Below, in pieces: positions 8,121 through 15,598 of a stretch of 36,091 nucleotides of DNA (the first letter of the stretch is position 1; each line of letters opens with the position of its first letter). Source of the DNA: Bacteroidales bacterium. GTDB taxonomy: Bacteria; Bacteroidota; Bacteroidia; Bacteroidales; UBA932. The translations under genes were made by a program, and so were the position numbers. The notes under the pieces were generated by a model, which had not been told where the DNA came from, made no database searches, and was given only the letters and a program-made list of their open reading frames with translations. The DNA lies in the NCBI GenBank assembly GCA_017464245.1, contig JAFUDV010000054.1, positions 1-36,091 of the forward strand, read 5' to 3'.

Positions 8121-8151
8121 CAAAAGTAATCATTCCAATTGGGATATCAAA
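8121..8151 (-). promoter_or_regulatory. Promoter of the XRE regulator gene
   Basis: On the minus strand TTTG (8151-8148), a 19-base spacer and TACTTTTG (8128-8121) give a full match to the Bacteroidota -33/-7 consensus. The -7 element ends 20 bases before the ATG at 8100. This promoter sets the start codon of the regulator gene. Confidence 0.75.
8132..8145. promoter_or_regulatory. Operator-like palindrome inside the XRE promoter
   Basis: ATTCCAATTGGGAT is an inverted repeat with a perfect CCAATTGG core; only the third position from each end breaks the symmetry. It is centred at 8138/8139, the middle of the 19-base spacer between the -33 and -7 elements, where a bound repressor would block RNA polymerase. 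The link to the XRE protein is inferred from position. Confidence 0.45.
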
Positions 8152-8238
8152 ATGGGAAGGGAACTCAGCAGGGGAGAACAGTGAATGAAATACTCGGTTA
8201 TTCAGTTGATGCATTTGTTTAATAAGATAGTATAAGTG

Positions 8239-8365
8239 GCTGATAATAATACTATAATATAGTTAGTACAAAATGGTTTGAACCGTGTTTTACGGCTTGA
8301 ATCTTCGATGTGAATAATTTACTTAATTCATAGCTTTATTAAAATTATGTAAGCAGCTGATAATA
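8239..8365. repeat. Direct repeat GCTGATAATA, two copies
   Basis: GCTGATAATA occurs at 8239-8248 and again at 8356-8365, 117 bases apart; a related GATAATAA occurs at 8393-8400. In an AT-rich region part of this may be chance, but a ten-base repeat with a GC start is notable. Confidence 0.4.
8251..8263. repeat. Palindrome ACTATA-A-TATAGT
   Basis: Six-base arms, ACTATA (8251-8256) and TATAGT (8258-8263), are perfectly symmetric about a single A. It may be a protein-binding site or a chance AT palindrome. Confidence 0.35.
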
Positions 8366-8445
8366 CGACAGATACATTTTGGTTCATGTTTCGATAATAA
8401 ACGCTTATCCTTATTTTTGTGCATTGTGTGAACAACGACATGCGT

Positions 8446-8473
8446 AGTTTACAATTGTTAACATTTGTAAACT
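8446..8473. repeat. Nine-base inverted repeat AGTTTACAA / TTGTAAACT
   Basis: AGTTTACAA (8446-8454) and TTGTAAACT (8465-8473) are perfect inverted copies around a ten-base centre that itself holds GTTAAC. It lies 58 bases upstream of the proposed queA -33 element. The centre-to-centre spacing suits a dimeric DNA-binding protein; there is no T-run, so a terminator is unlikely. Confidence 0.5.
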
Positions 8474-8530
8474 GAGGGTTTGAATACTTATGCGTGGGTG
8501 GAACGGTGGGAAAAGAACGTCAGGCGAGAT

Positions 8531-8561
8531 TTCGGAAATCGTACGGAATTATGTAACTTAG
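8531..8561 (+). promoter_or_regulatory. Probable queA promoter
   Basis: TTCG (8531-8534), a 19-base spacer and TAACTTAG (8554-8561) match TTTG/TAnnTTTG with one mismatch in each element. The -7 element ends 23 bases before the ATG at 8585. Confidence 0.45.
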
Positions 8562-8584
8562 CGTGAAAATTGAAAAGCTGGATC

Positions 8585-9793
8585 ATGATTCCTGAAATAC
8601 ACATCGAAGACTATAATTATCCTTTACCGGATGAAAGGATTGCCAAGTATCCGCTTCCGGAGCGGGATGCCTCCAAACTTCTCCGATACGCGGACGGAAA
8701 AGTAGAAGAATTTGTTTTCCGCTATCTGCCGGACCTGCTTCCGGAGAAGGCTCTCATGGTCTTCAATGATACGAAAGTGGTTCCCGCCAGGATGCATTTT
8801 CAGCGTTCGACCGGAGCGCATATCGAGATTTTCTGTCTGGAGCCGGTGGAGCCCGTCGAATACAATACGGCATTCGCGGCCACTGAGCGCTGTGTCTGGA
8901 AGTGTGTCATCGGCAATGCAAAGCGTTGGAAAGACGATGTCCTCACGCTCTACGGTGCGGAGAATATGCCCGGTATGGATTTGGAAGCCAGGCTATTAAG
9001 CCGTGAAGGGCAGACCGGGAAAGTGGAATTCACCTGGAAGGGCGGTTCCCCTTTTTCCCGGGTTCTTGAGGTCTGCGGGACGATACCCATTCCGCCTTAC
9101 CTGAACCGGGAATCCGAATCCATTGACCTGGAGCGGTATCAGACGCTTTATGCCCATATTCGGGGATCTGTCGCTGCTCCCACTGCCGGCCTGCACTTTA
9201 CGGAAGACGTGCTGGCGCGGATCGATGCCCGGGGAATCGACCGGGAAACCGTCTGCCTCCATGTGGGCGCGGGTACGTTCCTGCCGGTGAAGAGCTCTCT
9301 GGTCTCCGAGCATCCGATGCACCGGGAACCATTTGTAGTGAAGCTTCAGTTGCTGCGAGATATCTGCCGTATGGAAAGGAAGTTGATTGCAGTTGGAACG
9401 ACTTCGGTCCGGACGTTGGAATCCCTCTATTACGTGGGGGTCAGCTGCATCGAGCATGGGGCGCCCGAGGATGTCCGTCAGTGGGCGCCTTATGAACGGG
9501 AGTATCCGTACAGCACCCGCGAAGCGCTGGAAGCCATCGTAACCTATCTGGAAGCGAACCATCTCACGGAACTGAAGGTCGGCACCCGGATCATCATCGT
9601 TCCCGGCTTCCGGTTCCGCTTGGTGGACTTCATGGTTACGAATTTCCACCAGCCGGAAAGCACGCTCATCCTGCTGGTATCCGCCTTCGTGGACGGGGAT
9701 TGGCGGACCATCTACGATTACGCCCTCTCCCACGGCTTCCGTTTCCTCAGCTACGGCGACAGTTCGCTCCTGAAGCGAGGCGGAAAGGCTTGA
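8585..9793 (+). CDS. queA: tRNA preQ1(34) S-adenosylmethionine ribosyltransferase-isomerase
   Basis: QueA transfers and rearranges the ribose of SAM onto preQ1 at the wobble base of GUN-anticodon tRNAs, giving epoxyqueuosine. The motifs are clear: YPLPERDASKLL near the N-terminus, ALMVFNDTKVVPARM, AAPTAGLHFTEDVL, CLHVGAGTFLPVKS, AVGTTSVRTLESL and FMVTNFHQPESTLILLVSAF. At 402 residues it is longer than the roughly 350-residue E. coli enzyme, with extra sequence around residues 285-340, as seen in a Bacteroidota subgroup. I chose ATG 8585; an in-frame TTG at 8570 lies only eight bases after the -7 element and would add an atypical MKSWI. The acyltransferase promoter overlaps its stop codon. Confidence 0.93.
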   Translation: MIPEIHIEDYNYPLPDERIAKYPLPERDASKLLRYADGKVEEFVFRYLPDLLPEKALMVFNDTKVVPARMHFQRSTGAHIEIFCLEPVEPVEYNTAFAATERCVWKCVIGNAKRWKDDVLTLYGAENMPGMDLEARLLSREGQTGKVEFTWKGGSPFSRVLEVCGTIPIPPYLNRESESIDLERYQTLYAHIRGSVAAPTAGLHFTEDVLARIDARGIDRETVCLHVGAGTFLPVKSSLVSEHPMHREPFVVKLQLLRDICRMERKLIAVGTTSVRTLESLYYVGVSCIEHGAPEDVRQWAPYEREYPYSTREALEAIVTYLEANHLTELKVGTRIIIVPGFRFRLVDFMVTNFHQPESTLILLVSAFVDGDWRTIYDYALSHGFRFLSYGDSSLLKRGGKA

Positions 9794-9820
9794 CCGAATC
9801 CCGGTTTTTAGCTACCTTTG
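9789..9820 (+). promoter_or_regulatory. Promoter of the acyltransferase gene
   Basis: TACCTTTG (9813-9820) matches TAnnTTTG exactly, with CTTG (9789-9792) 20 bases upstream as an approximate -33. It ends 22 bases before the ATG at 9843 and overlaps the queA stop codon. Confidence 0.65.
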
Positions 9821-9842
9821 CAGCGTACTAAACTGAACGGAT

Positions 9843-10997
9843 ATGGATATGACTCCTTTCGAGGACATTGCTCCCTATAATGACGAAGAAGCGGCTGCCG
9901 CCCTGTCCAAACTGGCCGAGCATCCCAACGTCCCCTGGATATCCAAATACATTTTTTCCAACCAGCCTGAGACCTATCTGCGGGACATCCTCCGCAGCAT
10001 CAGCACCGTGGACGATTTCCAGAAACTGGTCATGTCCAAGGCTACCGAGTGGGTCATCGAGAAGTCGGTCCGCAACTTTTCCTATGACGGCCTGAACAAG
10101 CTCCAGGCAATCGAGGGGCGGTACCTGGCAATGTCCAACCACCGCGACATCATCCTGGACCCGGCGTTCACGCAGCTGATCCTGTTCCGGAACCAGATGC
10201 CGCTTACTGAAATCTGCGTGGGGGACAACCTTCTCAAGAGCAAGCCCCTCGAGCGCCTGATCCGTTCCAACCGGATGATCAAGGTCATCCGCGGCATCTC
10301 CGCCCGGGAGCTGTACCTGTCATCCCAGATCCTGTCCAAGTATATCCGCGAAACCATCACTTCGGGCAAGGGATCGGTCTGGATTGCGCAGCGTCAGGGG
10401 CGGACCAAGGACGGCATCGACATCACCGAACAGGGCCTTCTGAAGATGTTCGACATGAGCGGCACCCAGGATTTCGTGCAGAACTTCCTGGAACTGAACA
10501 TTATCCCGCTCTCGATCTCCTACGAATACGAGCCGTGCGACATCCTCAAGGCGCGCGAAGTCCTCATATCCAGGACGCAGAAATACGTGAAGACGGAGAA
10601 CGAGGACCTGCAGAGCATCATGCTGGGCATCAAGCAGATGAAGGGGAACGTACACCTGAACTTCGGCGACCCGCTAACCGAGGACGAAATCCGTGAGGCT
10701 TCCCTTTGCGACAAGAACGACCGCTATCAGCTTATCCGGCATGCGGTGGACAAGCGCATCATCGGCGGTTACAAGCTCTGGAATACGAACTACATCGCCT
10801 ACGACCTGATGAACCATACCTACAAGTATGCGGACCGCTATACGCCGGAGGAGGTCGAGGCGTTCACGGCCTTCACGGAGCATCAGTTGGATCAGGTGGA
10901 ACCCACGCTCAACCGCGCTGAACTCCGGGACATCTTCCTGAAGATTTACGGCCATCCCGTGATGATGAAGGAGCAGATGGAACTCAATCCTGCTTGA
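9843..10997 (+). CDS. PlsC-like glycerolipid acyltransferase family protein
   Basis: The 384-residue protein has a central lysophospholipid-acyltransferase-like domain. YLAMSNHRDIILDPAF (about residues 98-113) corresponds to block I, MIKVIRG to block II and GSVWIAQRQGRTKDG to block III. The family moves an acyl chain to a glycerol-3-phosphate-type acceptor at the inner membrane in phospholipid or related lipid synthesis. Two things differ from classical PlsC: the HX4D motif is one residue longer (HRDIILD), and the block III EGTR reads QGR. N-terminal (1-90) and C-terminal (from about 250) extensions resemble nothing I can name, and no clear transmembrane helix or signal peptide is seen. ATG 9849 is an alternative start. 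Its 3' end overlaps mscS by 14 bases on the opposite strand. Confidence 0.78.
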   Translation: MDMTPFEDIAPYNDEEAAAALSKLAEHPNVPWISKYIFSNQPETYLRDILRSISTVDDFQKLVMSKATEWVIEKSVRNFSYDGLNKLQAIEGRYLAMSNHRDIILDPAFTQLILFRNQMPLTEICVGDNLLKSKPLERLIRSNRMIKVIRGISARELYLSSQILSKYIRETITSGKGSVWIAQRQGRTKDGIDITEQGLLKMFDMSGTQDFVQNFLELNIIPLSISYEYEPCDILKAREVLISRTQKYVKTENEDLQSIMLGIKQMKGNVHLNFGDPLTEDEIREASLCDKNDRYQLIRHAVDKRIIGGYKLWNTNYIAYDLMNHTYKYADRYTPEEVEAFTAFTEHQLDQVEPTLNRAELRDIFLKIYGHPVMMKEQMELNPA

Positions 10998-11925
10998 TGT
11001 GCACGTCCACCTGCGGGAAGGGGAACTGGATTTCCTGCTCCGGCAGGCCGGAATAGACGGCTTCGTTCAGCCAGAATGACACTTCAAAATAGTCGGCGGA
11101 CTTCACCCAGACACGGATGAGGAATTCAACCGAACTGTCTTTCATGGAACTTAACACGACCGTAGGATTCTGGGCACCCGGCGTCGTGGCGTCCAGGATC
11201 TTTTCCTGGGAGCCGATAATCTGCATGAGCTTCTCCTTGACGGCGGCTGCATTACAGCCGTACGAAACGTCCACGGTCCGATCGATCCGGCGGACAGGGT
11301 TTGCGCTGTAATTGTTGATGGTGCCGTTGGACAGGGCACCGTTGGGCAGGATAACCAGCTTGTTGTCCACCGTCGTGATCTTCGTGCTGACGATGTTGAT
11401 TTCCTTCACCGTTCCGGTATATCCCTGTGCCTCAATGAAATCGCCAGCCTTGAAAGGCTTGAAGGCCAGCAGCATGATGCCGCCGGCGAAATTCTGGACG
11501 GTCCCGCTCATCGCCATGCCGATGGCCATGCCGCCGGCGGCCAGGAGGGCGGCTAGCGATGTGGTGTTGATGCCCAGGGTGCCGATCATCACCATGATAA
11601 GAAGGATCCACAAGGCGGCGGTTACCAGGCTCTGGATGAAGGACGTGAGCGTCGCATCGGCCCCGCGCTTCGTGAAAGCCTTGGCGATCAGGTGCTTGAA
11701 CTTCCGGATCAGCCAGGCGCCGACGAGGTAGATCACCAGGGCGAAAAGGACCTTGATGCCGAACTTGATGACAGAAGTGATCATTTCTTCCACCAGTTCC
11801 TTGGGCGGGGTGTTCCGGAGGATTTCCATGATTTCCGCCCCCTTGGTGGTCAGGGAATCCGCGGAAAACTTTTGGGCGATCTGTTCGGCGTCGGGGGTAA
11901 CGGCCTGGAGGATATGAAAAATCAT
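10984..11925 (-). CDS. mscS: Small-conductance mechanosensitive channel family protein
   Basis: MscS channels open under membrane tension to release solutes during hypo-osmotic shock. The 313-residue protein has three hydrophobic helices: about residues 55-75 (KVLFALVIYLVGAWLI), 98-118 (LVTAALWILLIMVMIGTLG), and the glycine/alanine-rich pore helix SLAALLAAGGMAIGMAMSGTVQNFAGGIMLLAF. The beta domain follows with FKAGDFIEAQGYTGTVKEINIVSTKITTVDNKLVILPNGALSNGTI, then a cytoplasmic alpha/beta end. The first 45 residues are hydrophilic and lack a signal peptide. It starts three bases after the antiporter stop, in the rlmD-antiporter-mscS operon. Its 3' end overlaps the convergent acyltransferase gene. 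Confidence 0.92.
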   Translation of the reverse strand: MIFHILQAVTPDAEQIAQKFSADSLTTKGAEIMEILRNTPPKELVEEMITSVIKFGIKVLFALVIYLVGAWLIRKFKHLIAKAFTKRGADATLTSFIQSLVTAALWILLIMVMIGTLGINTTSLAALLAAGGMAIGMAMSGTVQNFAGGIMLLAFKPFKAGDFIEAQGYTGTVKEINIVSTKITTVDNKLVILPNGALSNGTINNYSANPVRRIDRTVDVSYGCNAAAVKEKLMQIIGSQEKILDATTPGAQNPTVVLSSMKDSSVEFLIRVWVKSADYFEVSFWLNEAVYSGLPEQEIQFPFPQVDVHIKQD

Positions 11926-11928
11926 CAG

Positions 11929-12882
11929 TTACAGGTTATAAATTAGATAGGCCATATAAGCGGCCCAGATCAGGAGGAACAGGCTTCCGTCCAGCCGGTC
12001 GATCTGGTCTTTCTTGCCGATGAAAGTGGCTGTGTAAAGGACGATGGCGCTGAGCAGGAGGACACCCAGGTCCACGTAGTTCATTCCGACGAAGGAGAGG
12101 GGATGGATGAGGGCCGATCCGCCGAGGATCAGCAGGATGTTGAACACGTTCGAGCCGATGATGTTGCCCAGGGCCAGCTGCCCTTTCTTCTTGGCCGCAG
12201 CCACGACACAGGTGGCCAGTTCCGGCATCGACGTACCGCCGGCCAGGATGGTGATGGCGATGAACTTGTCGCTGACGCCCAGGGCCTTGGCCACGGCGGT
12301 CGCATTGTCCACGAAGAGGTTTCCGCCGAACACCAGGCCGGCGAGGCCCGCGGCGATCATCAGGAGGGAGAGCCAGATGTTCTTCACAGGGGCGGGGGAC
12401 TCTTCCTTGTCGGGACGGTTGCCCTTGAACGACATCACCATGTACAGGATGAAGGCGGCCAGCAGGATGGCTCCGTCCACCCGGTTGAGTCCGTCGTTCC
12501 CGATACCGAAAAAGGTCATCTCCAGTCCCAGGACGATCAGGAGCACGGTGATGCCGATGTTGACGGGGATGTCCCGCTTCTTGTTGGACGGGGTGATGCC
12601 CATCGGAAGGATGAGCGCCGTTAGGCCCAGGATGAGCAGGGTGTTCATGATGTTGGAGCCCACCACGTTGCCGATGGCGATATCGGCATTGCCCTGGAAG
12701 GCGCCGATGAAGCTGACGACCATTTCGGGGGCAGACGTGCCCATGCCGACGATGGTGAGGCCGATGACGAATTCGCTCAGGCCGAAACGCCGGGCGACGG
12801 AGGAGGCTCCGTCTACCAGCCAGTCCGCACCGAGGACGATGAGGGCGAGGCCTGCGAGGAGAAGGATGACGGTAACGATCAT
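11929..12882 (-). CDS. Calcium/sodium antiporter (CaCA family, YrbG-like)
   Basis: The 317-residue membrane protein contains the two inverted alpha-repeats of the CaCA superfamily. The first is GLTIVGMGTSAPEMVVSFIGAFQGNADIAIGNVVGSNIMNTLLILG and the second AITILAGGTSMPELATCVVAAAKKKGQLALGNIIGSNVFNILLILG; the GTS-P-E and GN-GSN motifs carry the ion-binding acidic residues. About ten hydrophobic helices are visible, and a charged loop (GNRPDKEESPAPVK) separates the halves. It should exchange Na+ (or H+) for Ca2+ at the inner membrane. The start is ATG 12882, which overlaps the rlmD stop in an ATGA junction; a further nine codons upstream are in frame but unlikely. It is the middle gene of a three-gene operon. 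Confidence 0.92.
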   Translation of the reverse strand: MIVTVILLLAGLALIVLGADWLVDGASSVARRFGLSEFVIGLTIVGMGTSAPEMVVSFIGAFQGNADIAIGNVVGSNIMNTLLILGLTALILPMGITPSNKKRDIPVNIGITVLLIVLGLEMTFFGIGNDGLNRVDGAILLAAFILYMVMSFKGNRPDKEESPAPVKNIWLSLLMIAAGLAGLVFGGNLFVDNATAVAKALGVSDKFIAITILAGGTSMPELATCVVAAAKKKGQLALGNIIGSNVFNILLILGGSALIHPLSFVGMNYVDLGVLLLSAIVLYTATFIGKKDQIDRLDGSLFLLIWAAYMAYLIYNL

Positions 12883-14294
12883 TGGTTCGGTTTTCTTTTC
12901 AGGGCGCACACGTTTTCCACATGCATCGTGTGCGGGAACATGTCCACGGGCTGAACGGCCGTGATGTCATAGTCGCGACACAGGATGGCCAGGTCGCGGG
13001 CCTGGGAGGCGGGATTGCAGCTGACATAGACCATCCGGTCGGGGGCTGCACGCAGGATGACCTCGGCGACATCGGGGTGGATGCCGGCCCGGGGCGGGTC
13101 CAGGATGATGACGTCAGGACGGCCGTGCTGGGCGACGAAGGCGTCGTCGAGAACATCCTTCATGTCGCCGGCGAAGAATTCGCAGTTGGAGATCCCGTTG
13201 GCGGCCGCATTGGTCCGGGCATCCTCGATGGCTTCCGGAACATATTCGATGCCAATGACTTTGGATGCCTTTCGGGAGACGAACTGGGCGATGGTCCCGG
13301 TGCCGGTATAGAGGTCATAGACGACTTCGTTGCCGGTCAGGGCGGCGAACTCCCGCGCGACGCCGTACAGGCGCTCGGCCTGGAGGGAGTTCGTCTGGTA
13401 GAAGGACTTGGGGCCGATCTTGAAGCGGAGTCCTTCCATTTCTTCATAGATGGCCTCGTCGCCCTTGTACAGGATGGGGGACTGGTCGCCGATGGAGTCG
13501 TTCAGTTTCCCGTTGATGACATAGTACAGCGACGCGATCTGCGGGAATGCAGCCGAAACGGCGTCCAGGAGGGACTCCCGCTTGGCGACGTCCTCATGGG
13601 CAAAACAGACGATCAGCATGACGGCGCCGGCTTCCGTGGTCCGGACGAACATGTTGCGGAAGAAGCCGTGATTCTCGCGGATGTTGTAGAACTCGTACCC
13701 GTTCTCGAGACAGAACTTCTTGATAAACAGGCGGATAGCATTGGACGGCTCCGGCTGTAGGTGGCACTGCTTGATATCCAGCACTTTGTCGAAGAATTTG
13801 CCGACATGGAATCCCAGGCCGGGCCGCTCGTTCTCCGGAACGGATTCGGGATCTTCGCCGCGCAGGAGCCAGCGACGGTTGGAGGCGCTGAATTCCAGTT
13901 TGTTACGGTAATAACGGGTGCGCAGGGAGGGGAGTGTAGGGCGGATTTCCGGCACCTCCAGATGGCCGATGCGGACCAGTTGGTCATAGACCTGCTGGCG
14001 CTTCGCATCCAGTTGCATGTCGTACGGCAGCGGCTGCCAACGGCATCCGCCACACACGCCGAAATGCTCGCAGAACGCTTCCAGGCGGTGCTCCGAGGGC
14101 TTCACCATCCGCGTGACGAAACCCTCCATGTAGTTCTTTTTCTTCTTGTAAACCTGGATGTCCACGACATCGCCTGGTACGGCGAAATCGACAAAGACAA
14201 CCATCCCGTCCACACGGGCAAGTGCCTTTCCTTCAGCCGCAACGGCTTCGATCGTGACATTCTCCAACTTCAGGTCGGTTCTTTTCCTGCTCAT
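12879..14294 (-). CDS. rlmD: 23S rRNA (uracil-C5)-methyltransferase, RlmD/RumA type
   Basis: The 471-residue protein begins with a TRAM-like domain (about 5-65), followed by an iron-sulphur cluster motif with Cys75, Cys81, Cys84 and Cys177 (CEHFGVCGGC and DIKQCHL). The SAM-binding core has VVYDLYTGTGTIAQFVS and VIILDPPRAG. The catalytic cysteine is Cys426 in MVYVSCNPASQARDL, and the conserved Glu460 is in HVENVCAL. It should methylate a uridine of 23S rRNA (U1939 in E. coli numbering); members of this family in other phyla modify other sites. ATG 14294 is chosen because the longer TTG start at 14318 falls in the -7 element. It heads the operon with the antiporter and mscS. Confidence 0.92.
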   Translation of the reverse strand: MSRKRTDLKLENVTIEAVAAEGKALARVDGMVVFVDFAVPGDVVDIQVYKKKKNYMEGFVTRMVKPSEHRLEAFCEHFGVCGGCRWQPLPYDMQLDAKRQQVYDQLVRIGHLEVPEIRPTLPSLRTRYYRNKLEFSASNRRWLLRGEDPESVPENERPGLGFHVGKFFDKVLDIKQCHLQPEPSNAIRLFIKKFCLENGYEFYNIRENHGFFRNMFVRTTEAGAVMLIVCFAHEDVAKRESLLDAVSAAFPQIASLYYVINGKLNDSIGDQSPILYKGDEAIYEEMEGLRFKIGPKSFYQTNSLQAERLYGVAREFAALTGNEVVYDLYTGTGTIAQFVSRKASKVIGIEYVPEAIEDARTNAAANGISNCEFFAGDMKDVLDDAFVAQHGRPDVIILDPPRAGIHPDVAEVILRAAPDRMVYVSCNPASQARDLAILCRDYDITAVQPVDMFPHTMHVENVCALKRKPNQ

Positions 14295-14315
14295 TGTCTT
14301 CTTGCTTGCAACTTG

Positions 14316-14323
14316 CAAAGATA
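14316..14323 (-). promoter_or_regulatory. Promoter -7 element for rlmD operon
   Basis: The minus strand reads TATCTTTG, an exact TAnnTTTG match, ending 21 bases before the ATG at 14294. This equals the spacing at the DHOD-like gene. No convincing -33 element is seen. Confidence 0.6.
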
Positions 14324-14454
14324 CTTATTTTTTCAGTCATTCTTGAAATCCGCTCCTTCAGGGGAGTTTTATTTCTCCATTACTTAACATAATATAAATT
14401 GTATAACAAATTGGGCAAAACATGGACAAGACAACCAATATCAAAAAAAATGCG

Positions 14455-14462
14455 TATCTTTG
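14455..14462 (+). promoter_or_regulatory. Promoter -7 element for the lipoprotein/DUF5723 pair
   Basis: TATCTTTG matches TAnnTTTG exactly and ends 15 bases before the ATG at 14478. No clear -33 element is seen upstream. The divergent rlmD promoter lies about 130 bases away, and the AT-rich DNA between them shows no gene. Confidence 0.6.
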
Positions 14463-14477
14463 AAAAATTTATGTCAC

Positions 14478-15584
14478 ATGATGCATTCTGAACGAATTTG
14501 CTACTTTGGTCTGGTATTCTGCTCATGCGCAGCGCTGATTGGCTGCAAGGTTGATCCTTCGTATGACTTTACGAAACTCGATACGGAAATGACGATCCTG
14601 CAAGGCGCGACGTTTCCGGTTCCTGACAGCCGGATGATCACGCTGTCGGACATTTTCGACCTGACTGGCTACCCGTATATCCAATGTGACGGGAACGGCG
14701 ACTACGAGATCGTTGCTGAAATGGACCGGGTCGAATTCACCGCAACCATTCCCGGTATCGAGGAAAGCGGTCGTATTCCGGTCGATTTCGAGCCCGTCGT
14801 GTTTGTGTTCACGGACGTTCCCGAGTTCCTCTCCGGCAAAGACCAGAACCTGATGCCCGACCTTTCCGACATGCAGGTCGATGTCTCGCTGTACAGCGGA
14901 ATTCCCGGTACGCTCACGGCCAGTACGGCCTTTGAAACGATGCGTTCCGGCGCTGTCCTTCACGAGTATCATATTGAAAATCTGGATGTTAACGAGGACT
15001 GGAACTATTACCAGCTGAACCGCGACCTCCTTCCCGGGCTGGAGCATCTCCTCTCCCCTCTCCCTGAATCTTTGAGAATCAGCGACTTACAGCTCACCAC
15101 TAACTTCATGGACCCTGATCGGGTGGAAATCGGACGCGAGTATCCCCTGTCCCTGCAGGCCACCGTCCGGACTCCGATCTGCTTCAATCCCGAGTCGCAT
15201 TTCACCGTTTCCATCCCGATCGACGCCGAACTGGACCTGGAGCAGATCGGCCTGAAATCGGCGGTCCTGCAATTTGAGTATGAGAACTCGATTCCGCTTT
15301 CCTTCACGCTCCAGGCCTATGCCCTGGACGAAGGGGGCCGGCGGCTGGATACCGTCCAGGCCGAATGCCTGGAGGTTTTCCCCGGCAACGGTTATTCGGA
15401 AGTGTACCTGCAGACGAAAGGCGACCTTCGTTTCCACAGCCTGGTCCTTGAACTGACCGCTACGTCGGATGAATACCAGCGGGGCCGGTGCTTCAACCGC
15501 AACCAGGGAATCCGCTTCAAGAACATGCAGCTGATGCTGCCGGACGGTATCCAGGTCCGGCTGGACGGTTCCTCCAACGAATAA
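14478..15584 (+). CDS. Predicted lipoprotein of unknown function
   Basis: From ATG 14478 the 368-residue protein starts with a short positive segment (HSER) and a hydrophobic stretch YFGLVFCSCAALIGC, ending in a lipobox LIGC with the predicted lipidated Cys23; ATG 14481 is one codon shorter. The TTG at 14460 is rejected because it lies inside the -7 element. The mature part, KVDPSYDFTKLDTEMTILQGATFPVPDSRMITLSDIF, is followed by alternating beta-type sequence, probably one or more beta sandwiches. I do not recognise a named domain. A DUF5723-type barrel protein starts 14 bases after its stop, so the two probably form an envelope pair, with this protein anchored in the outer membrane. No obvious Bacteroidota surface-export signal (acidic residues after the Cys) is present. 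Confidence 0.75.
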   Translation: MMHSERICYFGLVFCSCAALIGCKVDPSYDFTKLDTEMTILQGATFPVPDSRMITLSDIFDLTGYPYIQCDGNGDYEIVAEMDRVEFTATIPGIEESGRIPVDFEPVVFVFTDVPEFLSGKDQNLMPDLSDMQVDVSLYSGIPGTLTASTAFETMRSGAVLHEYHIENLDVNEDWNYYQLNRDLLPGLEHLLSPLPESLRISDLQLTTNFMDPDRVEIGREYPLSLQATVRTPICFNPESHFTVSIPIDAELDLEQIGLKSAVLQFEYENSIPLSFTLQAYALDEGGRRLDTVQAECLEVFPGNGYSEVYLQTKGDLRFHSLVLELTATSDEYQRGRCFNRNQGIRFKNMQLMLPDGIQVRLDGSSNE

Positions 15585-15598
15585 AGATCCCAGAGGCC

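Larger units (their letters stand above)
8152..8530. other. AT-rich intergenic region between XRE gene and queA
   Basis: No credible gene is seen in this stretch, which is visibly more AT-rich than the surrounding coding DNA. It separates divergent genes and holds a direct repeat (8239 and 8356), a palindrome at 8251-8263 and an inverted repeat at 8446-8473. There is no tRNA-like or obvious protein-coding signal. It is long for this compact segment, so it probably carries regulatory sites or a small RNA. Confidence 0.6.

Noticed and set aside
8101..8214. Longer XRE regulator starting at 8214
   Set aside because: The extra 38 codons contain the consensus promoter and operator-like palindrome and do not resemble the family N-terminus.
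8404..8412. DnaA box and replication origin in the AT-rich gap
   Set aside because: TTATCCTTA is only a partial match to TTATNCACA, it is single, and no dnaA, dnaN or gidA gene is near.
14460..14477. TTG start for the lipoprotein at 14460
   Set aside because: It lies within the TATCTTTG -7 element, so it would not be in the transcript.
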